Notes: a model not told the origin generated them from the letters alone. Positions 14,501 to 22,516 are shown, counted from the first letter of the stretch. The stretch: 64,000 nucleotides of DNA from Cryobacterium zongtaii (GCF_002909375.1 NZ_PPXD01000005.1:355597-419596), one strand, 5' to 3'. Made by a program: numbers and translations.

Positions 14501-17480
14501 CGAGCACCCGCACCGACACCCGGGAACCGGGCCGCACGGTCACCTCATCCGGCACGGCGACCGGGTTGCGGGCCCCGTCCGGGCGCGGGCTGATGCCCAC
14601 CCGCACGGTGCCGGTGGCACGGGCGCCGAGGGCGTCGATGACGGCGTAGCTGAAGGTGTCGGTGCCCGCTGAGTAGTCGCCGGCCCGGTAGCTGAGCGAG
14701 TCGGCGTCGACGGCGGTGACGGTGCCCTTCTCGGGGTTGGTCTCCTGGCCGAGCAGCTGCACGGAGTCACCGTCGGGGTCGATCCCGGTGCGAGGGATCT
14801 GGATGCGCACGGTGTCACCCGCCAGTACCCGGGCGGTGACGGTGGGCGGCAGCGGCGGGTTGTTGGTGGCGGCGTCGGTCTCCCGCACCGAGATGCGCAC
14901 CTCGGCGTTGGCGAACTGCCCGTCAGGGGCGCTCACCCTGTACACGGCGGTGAAGTTGCCGGTGCTGGCCGGGGCGAGGTAGCGCAACACCCGGCCGGAG
15001 GCGAAGAGCAGCCCGGCGCCGGCGGGCAGCGGGGTCGAGAGCACGGGGTCGAGAGTAAGAGGGTCGCCGTCGGGGTGTTCGTCGTTGGCGAGCACGGGGA
15101 TGTCGATGGTGTCGCCGACCCGGACCGACACCGAGTCTGCCGCCGCGACGGGCGGCTGTCTGGTGGTCGCCGCGGGGATCTCGATCACCGTGACGGTGCC
15201 GGTGGCCGAGGCCAGGCCGTTGCTCACCGTGTAGTCGAAGCTGGTCGTGCCCGACTCGAGCGGGCGGGTCAGGGTGACCCTCAGGAAGTGCTGGTCGAGG
15301 ATCTCGACGGTCAGTCCGCTGCCGGCGGGCACGTTGGAGCTTCCGGTGACCAGCAGCACTCCCCCGGCCGGATCGATGTCGGTTGCGAGCACGTCGATGA
15401 CGGTGGGCTGCTGCGGGCGCAGGAAGGCGGTATGCGGCACCGTGATGGGCCGGCCGGGGCTGTCAGGGTCGGGGTCGACGTCGACCCGGATCAGCCCGGT
15501 CACGGTGGTCGCGCCGTCGGTCACCGCGTAGTCCAGGTAGTGCACGCCGACGGTGTCGCTGGCGAACCTGAAGGTTCCGCCGGCGAAATCCGCCGTGATG
15601 CTGACACCGGGCTTGTCTGGCACAGCGCCCAGGCGGAGCGGACCATTGCCGCCGCGGGCGTGCTCCAGCGGAGCGACGGTGACCTCGCTGCCCGCCGTGG
15701 TGCGCACGGCGAACGCGTCGGCGACGATGGGCACGGTCCCGGCCGCACGCACCGTCACGTCCAGGGTCCCCGCGCCGGTGAGGCTGCCGTCCGAGACGGC
15801 GAGGCCGACCTGGGCGGCGTCGCCGCCGTCGCCGGCATCCGTGAACAGCACGGCGCCGGCCGGCGTCGAGGTCGCGGTGTCCGGGGCCGCGGCGGTGGCC
15901 GCGGTGAGGTAGAACGGGTCACCGTCCGGGTCGATCCAGTCGCCGAGCACCTGGGTCTCCACGCTGCCGCCGGCCGCGACGGTGGCCCGGGTCTGGCGGG
16001 CCTGTGCGGGGGCGGAGTTTTCGTCCGGGCTGCGGACCGTGACCGTGACGGTGGCGTCGGCGGTGCCGCCGCGTCCGTCACTGACCGTGTAGTCGAAGCT
16101 GAGGCTGCCGGACGCCTCCGGGGTGAGGGTGAGCTGCAGCTGCTGATTGCCGGCGACCAGGTCGATGCGGCCCTGATCGGCCGGCGGCGGTTCCACACCG
16201 TCGATGACCAGCACGTCGTCGTTGGGGTCGTAGTCGTTCAGAAGCGCCGGCAGGGTGACCGTACGGCCGGGGCGGGCGCCGAACGCGTCGTCGATCGCGA
16301 CCGGCGGCAGCTGGGTGTCCTCGTAGTCCGGCGGGGTGTCCTCGGTGGCGCTGGTCACCTCCTGCTGGTCGGAGACCGGGTCGATGAGGTCATCCCAGTT
16401 GTCGATGAGTTCGTTGTCCCGCTGCACGTTCCAGGTGGCGCCGTTGCGGGCGTCGTTGAGCAGCAGCCGGGTGCCGTTCTGCCGGTATTCCAGGCGCGCG
16501 TCGCCCGCGAGGCCGGCCAGGGTTGCGGTGGTTCCAGCCGGCGAACCGATGCCGCAGGCCTGCCAGGCGGTGCCGTCCGCCCACGCCGCGTAGGCACATC
16601 GACCGTCCTGGGCGGGCGCGGCCGGGCTGCCGGCGACAGACTGGTCGGCCAGGAGCTCGGTGGCAGCCCCACGGTCGAGCGGCACGCTGAGCAGACCGCT
16701 GCGGTGCGAGATCAGAACCCTGTCGCCGGCCGTCGCCGGCTCCTGCAGTCTGGGCAGGTCAGTGAGGCTGCCGGTGAGGTCGACGGCGCGTTGGGGTAGG
16801 TGCAGGATGCCGGTAGTCGTGTTCAGCAGCGCCCAGCTGCCGTTCACCTGGCTGAGCTGGTAGACGTCTGAGGGGTCCCCGGCCGACACCGTCCTCGTCT
16901 CGGCGACGGCCTCCGGGTGGTCGGGGTCGATCCGCACGAGGGTCTGCGTGGCCGGGGTGAACGCGAACAGGACTCCGGCGGCGTCGAGGCTGAACAGGGT
17001 CCCGGTGCCCAGCGCGAGGGCGGGATCTGTGGTGCTGTCGAAAGTCGCCAGGTCGGCGCTGTTCGCCCGCCAGAGGTCACCGTCGGCCGAGATCGCGGCG
17101 AGGTCGCCCGCCAGACGCACCTCGGGGGCATCCGGCGGCAGCGCCACACTGTCGGTGACCGTCGCGGTGGCCGGGTCGAGGATGTCCAGGGTGCCGTTGC
17201 CGGCGTCGACCACGAGCACTGTCCCGCCGTGCTGCACCACGGAGGTGCGGTCGGATTCGACGGGAACCACGGTGTTCAGTTCGGCGATCTCGGTGTTGAC
17301 TCTGCCCACCAGCTGCCGGGTTTCGCTGGCCACCCACACGGCGGCGTCACCCAGGTCGACTTTCTGCGCGGTGTAGCCGCCGGAGACCACCGCGACGGTG
17401 ACCACCAGGGCGGTGACCAGGGTTCCGCCGGTGATCGAGGCGGCGAGGGAGCGGTGCGTGGCCAGCCAACGGCGGATCAT
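11565..17480 (-). CDS. giant membrane-anchored Ig-like/FN3 repeat protein (PFNA fn3 gene)
   Basis: A 1971-residue cell-surface protein. One hydrophobic helix near residues 14-32 anchors it with the N-terminus inside. Residues of about 40-400 look like a beta-propeller, with repeats such as LDILDPATATV and VRIDPDHPEAV. About eleven Ig/cadherin-like modules follow to about residue 1480, many with the acidic loop [ND]D-x-DPDGD that binds calcium in related folds. Three or more FN3 modules come next (PAAPTGLTAVPEDG, GYQVSV). There is no LPXTG sorting signal. The ATG overlaps the kinase stop (ATGA) and the stop overlaps moxR (ATGA). In bifidobacteria the equivalent FN3 protein has been linked to binding of host TNF-alpha; for this probably free-living organism the ligand is unknown. 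Domain counts are by eye. Confidence 0.88.
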   Translation of the reverse strand: MIRRWLATHRSLAASITGGTLVTALVVTVAVVSGGYTAQKVDLGDAAVWVASETRQLVGRVNTEIAELNTVVPVESDRTSVVQHGGTVLVVDAGNGTLDILDPATATVTDSVALPPDAPEVRLAGDLAAISADGDLWRANSADLATFDSTTDPALALGTGTLFSLDAAGVLFAFTPATQTLVRIDPDHPEAVAETRTVSAGDPSDVYQLSQVNGSWALLNTTTGILHLPQRAVDLTGSLTDLPRLQEPATAGDRVLISHRSGLLSVPLDRGAATELLADQSVAGSPAAPAQDGRCAYAAWADGTAWQACGIGSPAGTTATLAGLAGDARLEYRQNGTRLLLNDARNGATWNVQRDNELIDNWDDLIDPVSDQQEVTSATEDTPPDYEDTQLPPVAIDDAFGARPGRTVTLPALLNDYDPNDDVLVIDGVEPPPADQGRIDLVAGNQQLQLTLTPEASGSLSFDYTVSDGRGGTADATVTVTVRSPDENSAPAQARQTRATVAAGGSVETQVLGDWIDPDGDPFYLTAATAAAPDTATSTPAGAVLFTDAGDGGDAAQVGLAVSDGSLTGAGTLDVTVRAAGTVPIVADAFAVRTTAGSEVTVAPLEHARGGNGPLRLGAVPDKPGVSITADFAGGTFRFASDTVGVHYLDYAVTDGATTVTGLIRVDVDPDPDSPGRPITVPHTAFLRPQQPTVIDVLATDIDPAGGVLLVTGSSNVPAGSGLTVEILDQHFLRVTLTRPLESGTTSFDYTVSNGLASATGTVTVIEIPAATTRQPPVAAADSVSVRVGDTIDIPVLANDEHPDGDPLTLDPVLSTPLPAGAGLLFASGRVLRYLAPASTGNFTAVYRVSAPDGQFANAEVRISVRETDAATNNPPLPPTVTARVLAGDTVRIQIPRTGIDPDGDSVQLLGQETNPEKGTVTAVDADSLSYRAGDYSAGTDTFSYAVIDALGARATGTVRVGISPRPDGARNPVAVPDEVTVRPGSRVSVRVLGNDSDPDGGALSITAVEATDGAASGAAGTAVVDGDLVVVRAPNVSGRYGFVYQIQNERGGTGSAFLTVVVTPDAPRAHPEAADTRLRLSDVLGRDTVDVDVLARVFFAEGPARDLLLAVLPGYDGAATVTDTAQIRVSVAKTSQIIPFSVSHPQDPEIIAYAFVWVPGTDDALPQLRAGAAKLVVASEATINIDINDYVVAVGDTPVQLTDRNTVRATHANGAELATGAHTLAFTSADQYFGPASISFEVTDGASATDPAGRTATIVLPITVTPRENQPPAFDGAGIDFEPGQKKVIDLAKLTSYPYPEDRDELAFTVLDPVPTGFEQTLNGSLLTVTALDGTPKGSTSAVTIGVRDDLSTGKAGRVELKVVASTRPLALPATDAAIAPRGRSTVIDVLANDGATNPFPAVPLRVLAVRGLDAAALPAGVTITPSADNSRLTVRVSADAQPTDSTLQYQVADATNDPDRYTWGTVRVSVQDVPDAVTGLRATGFADGRVTVVFNPGAANNSPISGYQVTTLDAASGRTLGSTVCAATSCTLATPGNGQANAVRVSVAAQNGVGTATAVTLAATVWSDVIPAAPTGLTAVPEDGALLLGWDLVAATGGGTAIRGYQVSVAGVAQPEVSATGARCAAARCTLRVDGLANGTSIGYTVSARNDAYPALSSWNTTAATGTPYGAAVAGGITATATDVSGAVTVTWDGFADRGDAVAGYFVQRISGGGQPTGAQACSVSSPAPGTVTAPRAGGVVLDQKSVPAGGRSAVFDGLLADDGSYSFVVWGYNRAGCAATAVATVLVRPAPGAISQVQGAMEQQGDAWDYHLTGVTPSAGVDHYNIRAADGSGSVQRFGGSTWPRDLLGLPFGSAVAFQLQACTVWGSCGPWSGTTTAPEASVTFTVTGLAYDGPSGRFSWTGAPQNGTLAATFACAVAGSASTPADSATTCTLPGPLPESGTVLLTVTVDGHTFDYSRPIPKKAITP

Positions 17481-18922
17481 TGCGCTCCCGTTGCCGGGTC
17501 GACGCACTTCTCGGTGCTGGCGGCGCCGGTGCGTCCGTCGCGGTTCACGCTCACGGTGACGCAGACCGGCGTCCGGGCAGCGCTCGGCGCGGTGTCGGTC
17601 TGGACCGTGAACTGGGTGCCGCGCTGGATGCTGCTCTCGCCGCTCCGCAGGCTGACCACGTAGCTGTCACTGTCGCGCAGGCCCGGGTCGGCCCAGCTGA
17701 ACACAATGGTGCCATCGCCCGCGCGGCCGGTGACATCGCTGACCCGCGGCAGCGCGGAGTCCCCCGGGCTCGCGGGAGCGCCGGAGAGCACCGGGCCGAG
17801 CAGCAGGGCGCCGGCGACGACGCCGAGCCCGACCACCAGCAGGCCGCCGGCGATGACGGCCGCGAGAGTGCGCCGCCGTTGGGCGGGGCGTGGCCGGTCG
17901 GCGCGGGGTGCTTCGGCGCGGGTCGACGCAGCAGCGGTGCGGGCGGCGCCCGGCTCCCGACGTTGGCGGCGGGCCGGCTGGGCGTCCACGGAGACCAGGC
18001 CGGTGATGCGGGTCTGATCGTCAGCGTCCCCGGCGGCCTGGGCTTCCCACTCGGCCGTCGCGAGCTCGAGCGGAGTCTGGGCGAGCCCGAGCTCGGCCTC
18101 CACGGCCTGCAGCTCCCGGATCAGCTCGAGCGCACTGGCCTGGCGCCGCTCGGGGCGTTTGGAGAGGGCCCGGGCCAGCACCAGCTCCAGGCGCTCCGGC
18201 ACGTCGGGCCGACCGATGGGCGGCAGCGCCGTCTTCTGGATGCGGGCCATCAGCTGGGCGGGCCCGTTGCGATCGCCGGGTAGTTCGAACGGCGACCGGC
18301 CGGCCAGCAGCGTGTAGAGCGTCGCCCCGAGTGACCAGACCTCGGCGGCTACCGAGCCCGGGCTCTCGTCGAACAGCACTTCGGGCGCCGACCACGGGAT
18401 CGAGAGTCCGACCTGGTCGCTCTCCTCCGCCTCACCGAGGGTGGCCGCAATGCCGAAGTCGGACAGCACCGGATGCCCGTACGCGGTGATCAGGATGTTC
18501 GACGGCTTGATGTCCCGGTGCAGCACGCCGGCCCGATGGGCGGTCTCCACGGCGCTGGCGATGGTCACCCCGATCCGGAGCAGTTCGGACACCGGCAGGC
18601 GGCCCGACCGGTAGCGCTGGTCGAGGGCGTTGGAGCAGTACTCCATCACCAGGAACGGGCGGCCGTCGGCGGACACCCCGGCCTGGAACACCGTGAGCAC
18701 CGACGGGTGGGCCGACAGTTGAGCCATCAGGTTCGCCTCGGCCTGGAACAGACGCCGGACCGGGTCGCTGACCACCTCGGCGAGGAGCACCTTGACGGCC
18801 ACCTGGCGCCGCGGCAGGTTCTGTTCGTACAGGAACACATCGGCGAAGCCACCGGCACCCAACGGCCTCAGGTAGGAGAACCCCGGCAGGGCCGGGGGCG
18901 TCGACGGCAGTCTTACCGCCAT
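17477..18922 (-). CDS. transmembrane Ser/Thr protein kinase with FN3-like ectodomain (Pkb2-type)
   Basis: A 481-residue receptor-type kinase. The catalytic domain occupies roughly residues 12-270: Gly loop GAGGFADVF, Lys in VAVKVL, HRDIKPSN, DFG and APEV, all intact. A basic juxtamembrane linker follows, then one helix near residue 355-378 and an extracytoplasmic domain of about 100 residues that resembles FN3 (VSDVTGRAGDGTIVFSW). It has no PASTA repeats, so it is not PknB. The start was set by GGGAGG six bases upstream; an earlier start would add 30 residues. It is coupled to the giant FN3 gene by ATGA. The ectodomain may contact that protein, which is an inference. Confidence 0.93.
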   Translation of the reverse strand: MAVRLPSTPPALPGFSYLRPLGAGGFADVFLYEQNLPRRQVAVKVLLAEVVSDPVRRLFQAEANLMAQLSAHPSVLTVFQAGVSADGRPFLVMEYCSNALDQRYRSGRLPVSELLRIGVTIASAVETAHRAGVLHRDIKPSNILITAYGHPVLSDFGIAATLGEAEESDQVGLSIPWSAPEVLFDESPGSVAAEVWSLGATLYTLLAGRSPFELPGDRNGPAQLMARIQKTALPPIGRPDVPERLELVLARALSKRPERRQASALELIRELQAVEAELGLAQTPLELATAEWEAQAAGDADDQTRITGLVSVDAQPARRQRREPGAARTAAASTRAEAPRADRPRPAQRRRTLAAVIAGGLLVVGLGVVAGALLLGPVLSGAPASPGDSALPRVSDVTGRAGDGTIVFSWADPGLRDSDSYVVSLRSGESSIQRGTQFTVQTDTAPSAARTPVCVTVSVNRDGRTGAASTEKCVDPATGAQ

Positions 18923-19052
18923 GGCGCCTCCCGTGAATCGTCTCGAACGGTCGAAGGAACCGACCGGATTGCCTGCTTGCCCTGCCTGATCGCAGGATGT
19001 GGTCGTCGTCACGGGTATCGACGACCTTGCACAATTCTACGGCTGCGGGTCC
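18923..19052. promoter_or_regulatory. gap between phosphatase and kinase genes
   Basis: This 130-base gap is the largest inside the operon. Read on the minus strand it contains a TAGAAT hexamer at 19034-19039, a possible internal -10 element, and the strong GGGAGG ribosome site of the kinase. No hairpin terminator is visible. An internal promoter for the kinase half of the operon is possible but unproven. Confidence 0.3.
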
Positions 19053-19928
19053 TCAGGCCCCGGCAGCGGCGTCGGCCGAGTCGTCATGAACATCGGCGTC
19101 ATGAACATCGGCGTCATGAACACTCTCGTCATGAATACCGTCGAGATCGTCGACGCTGAGCACGTCCAGGACTATCGCGGTCACGTTGTCGCGGCCGCCG
19201 TTCTCCAGCGCCGCGGTCACCAGGGCCGCGACGGCGTCCTCGGCCTTCGGGTTCGACAGCAGAAAATGCCGGATGCCGTATGCGGTCAGCTCCTTGGTGA
19301 GCCCGTCCGAACAGACCAGGATGCGCTGGCCCGCCGTCAGCGGCAGGATGCGATAGTCGGGCACCGGTGGTTCGTGGAATCCGACGGCCCGGGTGATGAC
19401 ATTTCCGTGCGGATGCACATCCGCTTCCTCACGGGTGATCCGGCCCGCGTCGACGAGCTCCTGCACCACCGAATGGTCGACCGTCACCTGCTCCAGGACT
19501 CCGGAGCTGAGCTGGTAGACCCGCGAGTCGCCGATGTTGTACGCGATGAACTGCGGGGCATCCGAGACGATGGCCACGGCAACGCCGGTGACGGTGGTGC
19601 CGGTGCCCAGGTCGGTGACGCCTTCGCCGGCCTTCATGTCGTCAACGGCGAGGGCGAGGGCCCGGTTGATGGCCTCTGCCGTCGTATCAGCGTCGCTGCC
19701 CAGTTCGGCGAGCCGGGTCACCACGGCCTTGCTGGCGACATCGCCGGCGGAGTGGCCGCCCATGCCGTCGGCCACCGCAAAAATGGGTGATCGGGTTACC
19801 AGGCTGTCTTCATTGACTTCGCGGCGATGACCAACGTCGGTGAGCGCGGACCAGGCCAGGGTGACGGATTTCTTCACCGCGGGGAGCGCGATCGTGTGGC
19901 TGGGTGAGCCTTGACCTATCTGGGTCAC
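19053..19928 (-). CDS. PP2C-family Ser/Thr protein phosphatase (PstP-like)
   Basis: A 291-residue cytoplasmic metal-dependent phosphatase, expected to reverse the adjacent kinase. Motifs are VNEDSL, the metal-binding VADGMGGH, IGDSRVY, CSDGLT and GGRDNVT. It lacks the membrane anchor of PstP and ends in a short Asp/His tail of repeats (VHDADVHDADVHD). GTG at 19928 was chosen because GGAAGG lies eight bases upstream; a TTG at 19961 would add 11 residues without a ribosome site. It follows the FHA gene in the same operon. Confidence 0.92.
   Translation of the reverse strand: MTQIGQGSPSHTIALPAVKKSVTLAWSALTDVGHRREVNEDSLVTRSPIFAVADGMGGHSAGDVASKAVVTRLAELGSDADTTAEAINRALALAVDDMKAGEGVTDLGTGTTVTGVAVAIVSDAPQFIAYNIGDSRVYQLSSGVLEQVTVDHSVVQELVDAGRITREEADVHPHGNVITRAVGFHEPPVPDYRILPLTAGQRILVCSDGLTKELTAYGIRHFLLSNPKAEDAVAALVTAALENGGRDNVTAIVLDVLSVDDLDGIHDESVHDADVHDADVHDDSADAAAGA
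19083..19142. repeat. 15-bp tandem repeat in the phosphatase 3' end
   Basis: About four head-to-tail copies of GTCATGAACATCGGC, the last ones degenerate. The unit is a multiple of three, so copy-number change alters the Asp/His tail of the phosphatase without a frameshift. The copies encode the VHDAD-type repeats just before the stop. Confidence 0.85.
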
Positions 19929-19976
19929 GGGTGGTGCCTTCCGAATACAAACGTGCGGCAACGCAGCGAACGACGG

Positions 19977-21014
19977 TCAGTCCGCTGGCAGTATCTCGAT
20001 CAGGTTACCGTCCCCGATGTCCACCGTTGTACCGGGCAACACCGTGAGCGAGGCTCCGAAGCGCAACCGCTGGGTGCGACCGAGGGGAAAATGAACCAGT
20101 GTGCCGTTCGTCGAACCGAGGTCGGTGACGACGACGGCGTCGCCGTCCTGCCGGATTTCGAGGTGATTCGCCGAGACGAGCGCTGTCGCTGAGGCCACCA
20201 CGATCAGCTCCAGCCGCTCACCGGGCTGGATGCGCCGAGGCCGGGGGCTTCGCCCGATCCGGTACACCGCGCCCAATCGCACCACCTCGCCGGTGGCCAA
20301 CCTGAACCCGTAGGGCCCCGGCCGGTCGGCGGGTTCGTCGGCGGATGGGTCGGCCGGTTCGTCCGAGGGCTCGACGGCCGGTGCACCGGCGGCCACGACG
20401 ACAACGCGGTCTCGCATCCGCCGGTCGAGCACGACCGTGTCGTCCACGATCCGTCTGGGGCGAAGCACCGTGTCAGCGGTGTCGTCCGGTTCGCCGGCGA
20501 CCGACCAGAACAGGGTGTCGCCGGCGTCGATGCCCGTGCCGAGCATCCGCCCGGCAGCCAGCCGGTCGGACCGAGCGACGGCGGCCAGGGGCGAGCCGAT
20601 CACCAGCCCGGTCACGGACTGGAACTCCGCCAGCAGCCAGGGCCTGATGTTGCGGTCGGTGAACCGGCGGGATCCCCCGATCGAGAAGACGTCCACGGCG
20701 ATGGCTCCACGCACGACGGCGTGCACGGGGATGCCGTCTTGCGTCGGGTCGTCTCCGTTTGTCCCGTCGCCGGCGCGGCGGACGCCCGGCACGATCACCG
20801 CGAACGCGTCCGGTTCTCCAGCACCGCCAAGCGGGATCAGCGACACGAGCGCCTCGAGTGTGACGGCGGTCTCAGCGGCGAGGGCGTGCAGGGCGGCCAC
20901 GACGGGGCTGGCGGTGCTGGCGGGCACAACGGCCAGGAACCCGCGGCCCACCACGAACGTCCATTCGGCGCTCTCCAACGGCGCGGTCTCGCAGCCGACC
21001 CGTCCCAGTTGCAT
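19977..21014 (-). CDS. FHA domain protein, first gene of the kinase/FN3 operon
   Basis: A 345-residue protein. Its first 240 residues match no family I recognise; they are rich in small hydrophobics but have no clear membrane helix. The C-terminal 95 residues form an FHA domain with YRIGRSP, VSANHLEI and TDLGSTNGT, so phospho-Thr binding should be intact. AGGGAG lies six bases before the ATG. It starts 46 bases after the aldehyde dehydrogenase gene and precedes the phosphatase. FHA proteins encoded beside a kinase and a phosphatase usually act as their readers or substrates; that role is inferred. Confidence 0.88.
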   Translation of the reverse strand: MQLGRVGCETAPLESAEWTFVVGRGFLAVVPASTASPVVAALHALAAETAVTLEALVSLIPLGGAGEPDAFAVIVPGVRRAGDGTNGDDPTQDGIPVHAVVRGAIAVDVFSIGGSRRFTDRNIRPWLLAEFQSVTGLVIGSPLAAVARSDRLAAGRMLGTGIDAGDTLFWSVAGEPDDTADTVLRPRRIVDDTVVLDRRMRDRVVVVAAGAPAVEPSDEPADPSADEPADRPGPYGFRLATGEVVRLGAVYRIGRSPRPRRIQPGERLELIVVASATALVSANHLEIRQDGDAVVVTDLGSTNGTLVHFPLGRTQRLRFGASLTVLPGTTVDIGDGNLIEILPAD

Positions 21015-21060
21015 CAGGCTCCCTCGTTCCTTTGATGCTAAACCCGACGGCCGAGTCGAC
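21015..21060 (-). promoter_or_regulatory. possible promoter of the kinase/FN3 operon
   Basis: The 46-base gap between the aldehyde dehydrogenase stop and the FHA start. On the minus strand it contains TAGCAT about 18 bases before the start codon's ribosome site, a possible -10. There is no convincing -35 and no terminator hairpin, so read-through from the upstream gene is equally possible. Confidence 0.3.
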
Positions 21061-22488
21061 TCAGCCGATGTAGCTCATCACGTGCTTGATCCGGGTGTAG
21101 TCCTCGAAGCCGTACATTGACAGGTCCTTGCCGTAGCCGGAGTGTTTGAACCCGCCGTGCGGCATCTCGGCGACGATCGGAATGTGGGTGTTGATCCAGA
21201 CGCAGCCGAAGTCCAGGCGCTTGGCCATCCGCATGGCCCGCCCATGATTGGAGGTCCACACCGACGAGGCCAGCCCGTACTGCACGTCGTTGGCCCAGGC
21301 CAGGGCCTCGGCTTCATCGGTGAAGCTCTGCACGGTGATCACCGGGCCGAAGATCTCCCGCTGCACCGCCTCGTCGGTCTGCCGCAGCCCGCTCACCACG
21401 GTGGCCTCGTGGAAATAGCCGGTGCTGCCCTGCCGGTGGCCGCCGAGCTCGACCACGGCGTGGTCGGGCAGCCGGTCGATGAAGCCGGTCACCTGGTCCA
21501 GCTGGTTGCGGTTGTTCACCGGTCCGAACAGGAAGCCCGCCTCGCTCGGCGGCCCGGTGCGGGCGTTCTGGGCGGCGTGGGCGGCGAGCGCCGCCACGAA
21601 CTCGTCGTGGATGCCGGCCTGCACGAGCACCCGGGTGGCTGCCGTGCAGTCCTGGCCGGCGTTGAAGAAGCCTGCCGCGCTGATGCCCTCAACGGCCTGC
21701 GCGATGTCGGCGTCGTCGAAGACGACGACCGGCGCCTTGCCGCCGAGCTCCAGGTGCACCCGTTTGAGGTCGGTGGCGGCGGCCCTGGCCACCTCCATGC
21801 CGGCGCGCACCGAACCGGTGATCGAGACCAGTTGCGGGATCTTGTGGTCGATCATCGCCGCTCCGGTGCTGCGATCCCCCATCACCACGTTGAACACGCC
21901 CGGCGGCAGGAACTCCGCAGCCACTTCCGCCAGCAGCAGGGTGGCGCTCGGGGTGGTGTCGGAGGGCTTGAGCACCGTGGTGTTGCCGGCGGCGAGCGCC
22001 GGGGCGAACTTCCACACCGCCATGTTCAGCGGGTAATTCCACGGTGTCACCTGACCGACGACGCCGATCGGCTCCCGGCGGATGAAAGAGGTGTGGTCCT
22101 TCATATACTCGCCGCCGCTTCTGCCCTCGAGCACCCTGGCGGCACCGGCGAAGAACCGGATCTGGTCCACCGACACCAGGATTTCGTCGTCGACGAGGGT
22201 GCTGCGCGGTTTGCCGGTGTCCCGGGATTCCGCGTCGGCGAATTCCTCTGCGCGCGCCTCGACGGCATCGGCGATGCGGAACAGGGCCAGCTGGCGTTCG
22301 GCGGGGGTGGATTCGCCCCAACCCTCGAATGCGGCCGCGGCGGCCCGGTAGGCCGAATCCACGTCGGCGGCGGTCGACACCGGGCTGGAGCCGTAGCTCT
22401 GCTCGGTGGCAGGGTCGATGAGGTCGATGGTGGTCGCTGAGGTGGACTCGACGTGGTCGCCGTTGATGAAGTTGCGTAGCGCGCTCAT
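21061..22488 (-). CDS. aldehyde dehydrogenase, gamma-aminobutyraldehyde dehydrogenase type
   Basis: A 475-residue NAD(P)-dependent aldehyde dehydrogenase, probably oxidising 4-aminobutanal to GABA in putrescine breakdown. The catalytic Cys is in FFNAGQDC, the general base in LELGGKAP and the cofactor segment in TPWNYP. The start MSALRNFINGDHV aligns with the usual family start; an upstream TTG-type extension was rejected. The assignment rests on overall resemblance to the PatD/Prr group and on the divergent Lrp regulator and aminotransferase; other omega-amino aldehydes are possible. A TAGGCT hexamer seven bases upstream suggests a leaderless transcript. Confidence 0.88.
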   Translation of the reverse strand: MSALRNFINGDHVESTSATTIDLIDPATEQSYGSSPVSTAADVDSAYRAAAAAFEGWGESTPAERQLALFRIADAVEARAEEFADAESRDTGKPRSTLVDDEILVSVDQIRFFAGAARVLEGRSGGEYMKDHTSFIRREPIGVVGQVTPWNYPLNMAVWKFAPALAAGNTTVLKPSDTTPSATLLLAEVAAEFLPPGVFNVVMGDRSTGAAMIDHKIPQLVSITGSVRAGMEVARAAATDLKRVHLELGGKAPVVVFDDADIAQAVEGISAAGFFNAGQDCTAATRVLVQAGIHDEFVAALAAHAAQNARTGPPSEAGFLFGPVNNRNQLDQVTGFIDRLPDHAVVELGGHRQGSTGYFHEATVVSGLRQTDEAVQREIFGPVITVQSFTDEAEALAWANDVQYGLASSVWTSNHGRAMRMAKRLDFGCVWINTHIPIVAEMPHGGFKHSGYGKDLSMYGFEDYTRIKHVMSYIG

Positions 22489-22495
22489 GCGCGTC

Positions 22496-22501
22496 AGCCT
22501 A
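22496..22501 (-). promoter_or_regulatory. -10 element of the aldehyde dehydrogenase gene (leaderless)
   Basis: TAGGCT on the minus strand, seven bases before the ATG, with no Shine-Dalgarno sequence. This spacing puts transcription start at the start codon. Confidence 0.4.
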
Positions 22502-22516
22502 GCCGCCCGGAATCCG

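Noticed and set aside
12633..14672. 679-codon open frame on the plus strand inside the giant Ig/FN3 gene
   Set aside because: It is antisense to a well-supported gene, rich in Gly/Val/Asp/His as expected from the complement of GC-rich codons, and has no recognisable domain.
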